Of a stretch of DNA of 5,629 bases, positions 1-5,629 are shown one piece after another. This stretch comes from JAYPUG01 sp038117265 (lineage in GTDB: Bacteria > Pseudomonadota > Alphaproteobacteria > UBA6615). The stretch covers positions 1 through 5,629 of the forward strand of contig JAYOFO010000119.1 in assembly GCA_038117265.1 (NCBI GenBank). Reading direction: 5' to 3'. A program made the position numbers and the translations under genes. The notes beneath the pieces are model-generated. The model had not been told where the DNA came from and made no database searches. It saw nothing but the letters and a program-made list of their open reading frames with translations. Positions within the stretch are counted from its first letter, which is position 1; each line of letters starts with the position of its first letter.

Positions 1-1601
<1,601 letters not shown>

Positions 1602-1662
1602 CTAGGTTCGGACAAAGGTGGAACGGTTGCTGTCACGATTCACGTCTACGGTATGTGAGACA

Positions 1663-1671
1663 TGTGGATAA
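1663..1671 (-). promoter_or_regulatory. DnaA box, perfect consensus TTATCCACA
   Basis: The plus strand reads TGTGGATAA, so the minus strand carries the exact high-affinity DnaA box TTATCCACA. It lies about 62 bases upstream of the lepA start codon and is one arm of a 10-bp inverted repeat with the box at 1708-1716. DnaA binding is inferred from the consensus only. Confidence 0.8.
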
Positions 1672-1707
1672 CTGCCACACGCGGCCATCGGGCTCTGTCT
1701 CGAACGG

Positions 1708-1716
1708 TTATCCACA
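1708..1716 (+). promoter_or_regulatory. DnaA box, perfect consensus TTATCCACA
   Basis: The plus strand carries the exact 9-mer TTATCCACA, in the opposite orientation to the box at 1663-1671. The AT-rich segment begins about six bases to its right. This placement, a strong box beside an AT-rich element, is the usual arrangement at the unwinding side of a bacterial origin; that reading is inference. Confidence 0.8.
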
Positions 1717-1721
1717 CGAAG

Positions 1722-1776
1722 TGTTACCAATTGTTTCGGTAGTTTCCATTTGTTTTCAGCGAGATATGGACATATT
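1722..1776. other. AT-rich segment, candidate DNA unwinding element
   Basis: By hand count about 36 of these 55 bases are A or T, against roughly a third in the flanking genes. The plus strand is T-rich, with runs such as TTGTTTC, TTTCC and TGTTTTC. The right end holds a short palindrome, ATATGGACATAT (1764-1775). The segment is bounded by a perfect DnaA box on the left and weaker boxes on the right. Its use as an unwinding element is inference; it could instead be ordinary promoter-region composition. Confidence 0.45.
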
Positions 1777-1780
1777 CCCC

Positions 1781-1814
1781 ACTGTCCACAGCCCGTCACA
1801 CCGATACTGTCCAC
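1781..1814 (+). repeat. Imperfect direct repeat starting with ACTGTCCAC
   Basis: ACTGTCCAC occurs at 1781-1789 and again at 1806-1814, offset by 25 bases, and each copy is followed shortly by a GTCAC motif. The first copy contains CTGTCCACA (1782-1790), a two-mismatch relative of the DnaA box. The repeat may be a pair of weak DnaA sites or a site for another protein. Confidence 0.55.
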
Positions 1815-1832
1815 CGTCACCGAGCCATCAAG

Positions 1833-1841
1833 CTATACACA
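1833..1841 (+). promoter_or_regulatory. Near-consensus DnaA box CTATACACA
   Basis: CTATACACA differs from TTWTNCACA only at the first base. It lies six bases from the box at 1848-1856 and in the opposite orientation. Weak or cooperative binding would be expected if it is a real site. Confidence 0.4.
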
Positions 1842-1847
1842 CAAACC

Positions 1848-1856
1848 TGTGGAAAA
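1848..1856 (-). promoter_or_regulatory. DnaA box, consensus variant TTTTCCACA
   Basis: The plus strand reads TGTGGAAAA, so the minus strand reads TTTTCCACA, which fits TTWTNCACA with no mismatch. It lies 11 bases beyond the pheT stop codon and marks the right end of the cluster. Confidence 0.7.
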
Positions 1857-1867
1857 CTCGAGTGTCA

Positions 1868-4261
1868 TCAACCCCGCAGCGTCCCGCCGCTGGCCTTCTC
1901 CACCGCGGCGACGACCTTCTGGCCGATGGCGTCGATCTCCTCGTCGGTCAGGGTCGCCTCGACCGGCTGCAGGGTGACCTGGATCGCCAGTGACTTCTTG
2001 CCGTCCTCGATGTTCTTGCCCTCGTAGACGTCGAACAGGTCGACCGCGGCGATCAGGTCGCGTTCGGCACCCAGCGCCGCGCGGATCACCGTCGCCGCCT
2101 CCACCCCCGCATTCACCAGGAAGGCGAAGTCACGGCGCACCGGCTGCAGCGCCGACAGGTGCAGCGGCGGACGCGCCGAACCGCTCTTGCGCTCGGGCAT
2201 ATTGTCGAGGAACACCTCGAAGCCGACGGCGGGGCCGCGCACGTCGAGGGCGCGCAGCACGCCGGGATGGATCTCGCCGAACCAGGCCAGCACGTTCTTG
2301 CCGAGGCGCAGCCCGCCCGAGCGGCCCGGATGGTACCAGGCGGGCGCATCGCGGCTGACTTGTGCGTTGGCGACCGGCGCGCCGGCGGCCTCCAGCGCGG
2401 CGAGCGCATCGGCCTTGGCGTCGAGCGCGTCGGCGGCGCGGGCCTTGCCCAACCAGTGGGCTGGATGAGCGTTGCCGTGGCGCACGCCGGCGGCGACCAG
2501 CATCTGGCCGTCGGGCGAGGCATCGGTATAGGCCGGGCCCAACTCGAACAGGCCGATGTCGCCGAAGCCGCGGTCGGCGTTGCGGCCGGCGGCCTGCAGC
2601 AGGTTCGGCAGGATCGAGGGCCGCATCGCGTCGAGTTCCGACGAGATCGGGTTGGCGAGCACCAGCGTGTCGGGCACGCCGCCGAACAGGTCGGCCTGGG
2701 CACGGCCCATGAACGACCAGGTCACCGCCTCGTCGAGGCCCTGGGCGGCGAGCGTGCGGCGGACGGCACCGGCGCGGCGCTGGGAGGGGGTGACGGCAAC
2801 CGACGGCAGCGCGGCCGTCCGCTCCAGCGAGACCGGCGGGATTGCGTCAAAGCCGATGATGCGGGTGATCTCCTCGACCAGGTCGGCCTCGCCCGCAATG
2901 TCGGGGCGCCAGGGCGGCACCGCGGCGACCATGCGGCCGTTCTCGCGGGTCACGCCGAAACCGAGCCCCTCGAGGATCGCGGCCTGGCGGTCGATCGCGA
3001 TGTCGGCGCCGGCCAGCGTCTTCAACCGGTCGCTGCGCAGCACGACGTCGCGTCGCCAGTCGGGCATCGTGCCCGCGCCGGTCGGCCGGCTCGCCGCGCC
3101 GCCGCAGAATTCGAGGATCAGGCGCGCCGCCACCTCGGCGCCCCACTCGGCCGATTCCGGGTCGATCCCGCGCTCGAAGCGGTAACGCGCATCGGATTCG
3201 ATCGCCAGCTTGCGGCCCGTGGTGGCCACCGAGATCGGGTCGAACAGCGCGACCTCGAGGAACACCTCGGTGGTCTCGTCGGTGCACGACGAATCGAGCC
3301 CGCCCATCACGCCGGCGAGGCCCTCGGCGACATCGCCGTCGCCGATGACGGTCATCTCCGCATCCAGCGTGTATTCGCGCTCGACCAGCGCCATGAAGGT
3401 CTCGCCCGCGCGCGCGCGGCGCATGGTCAGGGTCTTGTGCCGCAGCTTGCCCGCATCGAAGACGTGCAGAGGCCGGCCGAGGTCGAGCGAGACATAGTTG
3501 GTGACGTCGACCAGCGCCGAGATCGGCCGCAGGCCCACCGCCCGCAGCCGGTCCTGCACCCATTTCGGCGACGGGCCGTTGGTCACACCGCGGAAGTGCC
3601 GGCCGACCACGTAGGAACAAGCATTGCCGTCGCCGGCGATCTCCCAGGAGACGGGGCTGTCATAGGCGCCGTCCACGGGCTTTGCCGCGTCGAAGGGCTT
3701 CAGGGTGCCGAGGCCGGCCGCGGCCAGGTCGCGGGCGATGCCGCGCACGCCGGTGCAGTCGGGCCGGTTCGGCGTCAGCTCGATGTCGATGACCGGATCG
3801 TCGATCCCCAGCACCGTGGCGAAGGGCACGCCCAGCGGCGCATCCTCGGGCATCTCGATGATGCCCTCATGGTCATCCGACAGGCCCATCTCGCGCTCCG
3901 ACACGAGCATGCCGTTGGACTCGACGCCGCGGATCTTGGTCTTCTTCAGTTCCACGTCGATGCCGGGCACATAGACGCCGGCCGCGGCGAACACGCCCTT
4001 CATGCCGGTGCGCGCGTTGGGCGCGCCGCACACGACCTGGACGGTCTCCGTGCCCGTATCGACGGTGCACACGCGCAGCCGGTCGGCGTCGGGGTGCTGG
4101 ACCGCCTCGATCACGTGGGCGACGCGGAATTCGGAGAGCTTGGCGCCGGGATCGTCGACCGTGTCGACTTCCAGCCCGATCCGGATCAGCGTCTCGACGA
4201 TCTCGTCGAGCGAGGCCTCGGTCTCGAGATGGTCCTTCAGCCAGGAGAGGGTGAACTTCAT
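1868..4261 (-). CDS. pheT: Phenylalanyl-tRNA synthetase beta subunit
   Basis: PheT is the large chain of the cytoplasmic (alpha-beta)2 enzyme that charges tRNA-Phe; it provides tRNA binding and editing of mischarged Tyr-tRNA. The protein has 797 residues, normal for the family. It begins MKFTLSWLKDHLE. An EMAP/OB-type tRNA-binding domain spans about 39-150 (HPDADRLRVC 57-65, VVCGAPN 76-82). The B3/B4 editing domain spans about 215-390 (SALVDVTNY 248-256, RPLHVFDA 263-270). A B5 domain lies at about 403-475 (PPWRPDI 449-455), then the catalytic-like core to about 690 (LFELG 571-575, WFGEIHP 660-666), then an FDX-ACB anticodon-binding domain from about 701 (PVRRDFAFLV 707-716). The frame stays open far upstream into pheS, but the start at 4261 is chosen for family fit, the 11-base gap after pheS and a G-rich ribosome-binding site. 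The gene ends in tandem TGA TGA stops. Confidence 0.97.
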   Translation of the reverse strand: MKFTLSWLKDHLETEASLDEIVETLIRIGLEVDTVDDPGAKLSEFRVAHVIEAVQHPDADRLRVCTVDTGTETVQVVCGAPNARTGMKGVFAAAGVYVPGIDVELKKTKIRGVESNGMLVSEREMGLSDDHEGIIEMPEDAPLGVPFATVLGIDDPVIDIELTPNRPDCTGVRGIARDLAAAGLGTLKPFDAAKPVDGAYDSPVSWEIAGDGNACSYVVGRHFRGVTNGPSPKWVQDRLRAVGLRPISALVDVTNYVSLDLGRPLHVFDAGKLRHKTLTMRRARAGETFMALVEREYTLDAEMTVIGDGDVAEGLAGVMGGLDSSCTDETTEVFLEVALFDPISVATTGRKLAIESDARYRFERGIDPESAEWGAEVAARLILEFCGGAASRPTGAGTMPDWRRDVVLRSDRLKTLAGADIAIDRQAAILEGLGFGVTRENGRMVAAVPPWRPDIAGEADLVEEITRIIGFDAIPPVSLERTAALPSVAVTPSQRRAGAVRRTLAAQGLDEAVTWSFMGRAQADLFGGVPDTLVLANPISSELDAMRPSILPNLLQAAGRNADRGFGDIGLFELGPAYTDASPDGQMLVAAGVRHGNAHPAHWLGKARAADALDAKADALAALEAAGAPVANAQVSRDAPAWYHPGRSGGLRLGKNVLAWFGEIHPGVLRALDVRGPAVGFEVFLDNMPERKSGSARPPLHLSALQPVRRDFAFLVNAGVEAATVIRAALGAERDLIAAVDLFDVYEGKNIEDGKKSLAIQVTLQPVEATLTDEEIDAIGQKVVAAVEKASGGTLRG

Positions 4262-4267
4262 CGCAAG

Positions 4268-4274
4268 CCCCCCT
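4268..4274 (-). promoter_or_regulatory. Ribosome-binding site of pheT, overlapping the pheS stop
   Basis: The minus strand reads TAGGGGGGCTTGCG just before the pheT ATG. The AGGGGGG run shares bases with the pheS TAG stop and leaves a six-base spacer. It supports the 4261 start and suggests translational coupling, which would keep the two chains in equal amounts. Confidence 0.6.
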
Positions 4275-5361
4275 ACAGCCCGCGCACCATCGACGGCACG
4301 GCCAGCGGTACGAAACCGTAATGCTTCAGCCAGCGTATGTCGGCGTCGAAGAAGGTGCGCAGGTCGGGGATGCCGTATTTCAGCATCGCGATCCGGTCGA
4401 TCCCCATGCCGAAGGCGAAGCCCTGATACTTCGTGGCGTCGATGCCGCCATACTCCAGCACCCTGGGGTGGACCATGCCCGAGCCCATGATCTCGAGCCA
4501 ATTGTCGGCCCCCTCGCCGAAATTGCCGATGCGCAGCTCGCCGCCCTCGCGCGAGCAGCCGATGTCGACCTCCATCGAGGGCTCGGTGAACGGGAAGTGG
4601 CTGGGCCGGAAGCGGACCGGCAGGTCGGGAACGTCGAAGAAGGCGCGGCAGAAATCGATGATACTGCCCTTCAGGTGGCCCATATGGGTGCTCTCGTCGA
4701 CGACCAGCGCCTCGATCTGGTGGAACATCGGCGTGTGGGTCGCGTCGGAGTCCGACCGGTAGGTGCGGCCCGGCGCGATCACCCGGATCGGCGGCTTCGA
4801 CGTCTCCATGGTGCGGATCTGCACCGGCGAGGTGTGGGTGCGCAGCACCGGCGCCGCGCGGCCGGCCTCGGCGTTCAGGTAGAACGTGTCGTGCATCTGC
4901 CGCGCCGGGTGCTCGGGCGGGATGTTCAGCGCCGTGAAGTTGTGGAAGTCGTCCTCGACATCCGGGCCTTCCGCGACGGTGAAGCCCATCTCGCCGAAGA
5001 TGGCGATGCACTCCTCCATCGCCTGGCTGACCGGGTGCAGGTGGCCGTCGGGACGCGGGCGCGGCGGCAGGGTGACGTCGACCGTCTCCTCCGCCAGCCT
5101 GGCCTCGAGCGCGACGGCGTCGAGGCCGGCCTGCTTCGCCGCGATCGCGGCGGCAACCGCATCCTTGACCCGGTTGAGCGCCTGGCCCGCCTCGCGGCGC
5201 GCGTCGCCGTCGAGCTGGCCGAGCCCCTTCATCTGCTCGGTGATCCGCCCCTTCTTGCCGAGCGCGGCCACGCGAACGGCCTCGAGCGCGTCGGGGCTGT
5301 CCGCCGCGGCCACCTCTGCCAGCAGGGATTCCTGGAGCTCGGTTACGTCGGGCGCAGTCAT
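4273..5361 (-). CDS. pheS: Phenylalanyl-tRNA synthetase alpha subunit
   Basis: PheS is the catalytic chain of PheRS, a class II synthetase that activates phenylalanine with ATP and transfers it to tRNA-Phe. The protein has 362 residues, within the family range (E. coli is 327). Residues 1-90 form the Ala/Lys/Glu-rich helical arm that contacts tRNA. The catalytic domain follows: HP..QAMEECIAIFGEMGF (109-127, motif 1 region), HPARQMHDTFYL (151-162), THTSPVQIR (175-183), motif 2 GRTYRSDSDATHTPMFHQ (198-215) and motif 3 GFAFGMGIDR (314-323). Ala316 aligns by eye with E. coli Ala294, the residue that restricts the phenylalanine pocket. After HQIE the residue is Ala218 where glycine is common (EGLVVD). 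GGTGA lies four bases before the ATG. It sits 46 bases after rplT and 11 before pheT, the classic operon order. Confidence 0.97.
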   Translation of the reverse strand: MTAPDVTELQESLLAEVAAADSPDALEAVRVAALGKKGRITEQMKGLGQLDGDARREAGQALNRVKDAVAAAIAAKQAGLDAVALEARLAEETVDVTLPPRPRPDGHLHPVSQAMEECIAIFGEMGFTVAEGPDVEDDFHNFTALNIPPEHPARQMHDTFYLNAEAGRAAPVLRTHTSPVQIRTMETSKPPIRVIAPGRTYRSDSDATHTPMFHQIEALVVDESTHMGHLKGSIIDFCRAFFDVPDLPVRFRPSHFPFTEPSMEVDIGCSREGGELRIGNFGEGADNWLEIMGSGMVHPRVLEYGGIDATKYQGFAFGMGIDRIAMLKYGIPDLRTFFDADIRWLKHYGFVPLAVPSMVRGL

Positions 5362-5365
5362 GTCG

Positions 5366-5370
5366 TCACC
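5366..5370 (-). promoter_or_regulatory. Probable ribosome-binding site of pheS
   Basis: The minus strand reads GGTGACGAC immediately before the ATG at 5361. GGTGA is a modest Shine-Dalgarno match with a short four-base spacer. It is the best candidate in the 46-base gap and supports the chosen start. Confidence 0.45.
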
Positions 5371-5387
5371 GGTGGGGCCTCGCGGGC

Positions 5388-5409
5388 GACCCCGGCACGG
5401 GCCGGGGTC
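5388..5409 (-). terminator. GC-rich hairpin between rplT and pheS; possible attenuator, partial terminator or RNA-processing structure
   Basis: The arms GACCCCGGC and GCCGGGGTC pair perfectly over nine bases around a four-base loop. The right arm (5401-5409) includes two bases of the rplT TGA stop codon. On the transcribed strand no T-run follows; the next bases are GCCCGCGAGG. A strong intrinsic terminator is therefore unlikely, but pausing, partial termination, mRNA stabilisation or processing between rplT and pheST are possible. The hairpin's 3' base lies 26 bases before the pheS ATG. The structure is seen in the sequence; its role is inferred. Confidence 0.5.
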
Positions 5410-5629
5410 AGGAGGCGTCGAGGGCGCTCTGCGCCTGGGCGACCAGCTCCTTGAAGGCGTCCGGCTCGCGCACGGCGAGATCGGCCAGGACCTTGCGGTC
5501 GAGATCGATCCCGGCCTGCTTCATGCCGGCCATGAACTGGGAATAGGTCATCCCGTGCTCGCGCGCGCCCGCGTTGATCCGCTGGATCCAGAGCGCGCGG
5601 AAGTTGCGCTTCTTCACCCGGCGGTCGCG
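5408..5629 (-). CDS. rplT: 50S ribosomal protein L20, 5' part outside the window
   Basis: L20 binds 23S rRNA early in assembly of the large ribosomal subunit. The visible 73 residues run from RDRRVKKRNFRALWIQRINA to the C-terminus AQSALDAS, followed by TGA. The family is about 118-120 residues, so about 45 N-terminal residues lie beyond the right edge. The KKRNFRALWIQRIN block and the later AGIDLDRKVLADLAV block are strongly diagnostic of L20. A GTG at 5615-5617 could be mistaken for a start, but it encodes the internal valine of RRVKKRNF. The gene is probably preceded by rpmI and infC, as in many bacteria, which cannot be seen here. In several bacteria L20 represses its own operon; nothing in this fragment tests that. 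Confidence 0.96.
   Translation of the reverse strand, partial: RDRRVKKRNFRALWIQRINAGAREHGMTYSQFMAGMKQAGIDLDRKVLADLAVREPDAFKELVAQAQSALDAS

Larger units (their letters stand above)
1663..1716. repeat. 10-bp perfect inverted repeat made of two DnaA boxes
   Basis: TGTGGATAAC at 1663-1672 is the exact reverse complement of GTTATCCACA at 1707-1716, with 34 bases between the arms. Each arm contains a complete DnaA box plus one extra matching base. The match stops at once on both sides. Confidence 0.85.
1602..1867. other. Intergenic region with DnaA-box cluster; candidate replication origin or DnaA-regulated lepA upstream region
   Basis: These 266 bases separate the pheT stop from the lepA start and hold no convincing gene. 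Seen directly: two perfect TTATCCACA sites, one TTTTCCACA site, one one-mismatch site, one two-mismatch site, and a central segment much richer in A+T than the flanking genes. Known: bacterial oriC regions combine clustered 9-mer DnaA boxes (TTWTNCACA) with an AT-rich unwinding element, usually in an intergenic gap. Inferred: this is a candidate oriC. The alternative is DnaA-dependent control of the lepA promoter, or a DnaA-titrating cluster. Three consensus 9-mers in 266 bases of a GC-rich genome are far more than chance would give. Against oriC, rplT-pheST would be transcribed head-on towards the origin, and no hemE or dnaA neighbour is visible. The lepA promoter must also lie here or further upstream, but I could not pick a convincing -35/-10 pair, nor an intrinsic terminator for pheT. 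Confidence 0.6.

Noticed and set aside
1602..1820. Small minus-strand open frame of 72 codons ending at the TAG just before lepA
   Set aside because: It runs across the DnaA boxes and AT-rich segment, its composition is unlike the neighbouring genes, and the product resembles nothing I know. Chance opening is more likely than a leader gene.
1602..1867. CtrA sites (TTAA-N7-TTAA) expected in a Caulobacter-type origin
   Set aside because: I found no TTAA half-sites in the gap, so Caulobacter-like CtrA control is not supported here.
1602..1867. Sigma-70-type promoter for lepA and intrinsic terminator for pheT
   Set aside because: Several partial matches were seen (for example TTGATG and TATCGG on the minus strand at 19-base spacing), but none had acceptable spacing and match together. 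No stem followed by a T-run was found after pheT.
1655..1993. Plus-strand open frame of 112 codons across the gap into the 3' end of pheT
   Set aside because: It has no ribosome-binding site or recognisable sequence, and a third of it is antisense to pheT.
2159..4321. Long plus-strand open frame of about 720 codons opposite pheT
   Set aside because: It is antisense to an unmistakable pheT. Its product is rich in Arg, Gly, Ala, Asp and His with no recognisable domain, as expected for the complement of GC-rich coding DNA.
4262..5011. Possible 250-residue N-terminal extension of PheT
   Set aside because: The pheT frame stays open through pheS, but the extra residues are an out-of-frame reading of pheS. 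MKFTLSWLKDHLE is the normal PheT N-terminus and has a ribosome-binding site.
4321..5454. Plus-strand open frame of about 377 codons opposite pheS
   Set aside because: Same type of antisense shadow; pheS on the other strand carries all class II synthetase motifs.
5408..5617. GTG at 5615-5617 as the start of a short 69-residue gene
   Set aside because: It encodes an internal valine of L20; the frame continues upstream as RDRR to the window edge.

Overview
The window is a GC-rich stretch of bacterial chromosome, roughly two-thirds G+C in the genes. The protein sequences look alphaproteobacterial, with a Rhodospirillales-like organism plausible; this is inferred from composition and protein character, and no species can be named. 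All four protein genes lie on the minus strand. Read in the direction of transcription (right to left) they are rplT (ribosomal protein L20, 5' end cut off by the window edge), pheS and pheT (alpha and beta chains of phenylalanyl-tRNA synthetase), and, after a 266-base gap, lepA (elongation factor 4, last part of the protein cut off by the left edge). All are core translation genes with intact frames and intact key motifs.

Right part (1868-5629): rplT, pheS and pheT form the familiar ribosomal-protein/PheRS operon. The rplT-pheS gap is 46 bases and holds a perfect 9-bp GC-rich hairpin that includes the rplT stop codon. The pheS-pheT gap is 11 bases, with a G-rich ribosome-binding site touching the pheS stop. 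I see no phenylalanine-rich leader peptide of the E. coli pheM type ahead of pheS.

Middle (1602-1867): this is the only non-coding stretch and the most interesting part. It holds three sites matching the DnaA-box consensus TTWTNCACA (two are the exact TTATCCACA form, arranged as an inverted pair), one site with a single mismatch and one with two. A segment of about 55 bases at roughly 65% A+T lies between the boxes. By sequence this looks like a candidate chromosomal replication origin (oriC), or at least a DnaA-binding regulatory region upstream of lepA. The best-studied alphaproteobacterial origins lie beside hemE, so a lepA-pheT position would be a different setting. The orientation of rplT-pheST, head-on to a fork leaving this site, is a point against a simple oriC reading.

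Left part (1-1601): lepA, whose ATG is immediately preceded by an in-frame stop and has no clear Shine-Dalgarno sequence. No mobile elements, CRISPR arrays, tRNA or rRNA genes were seen.
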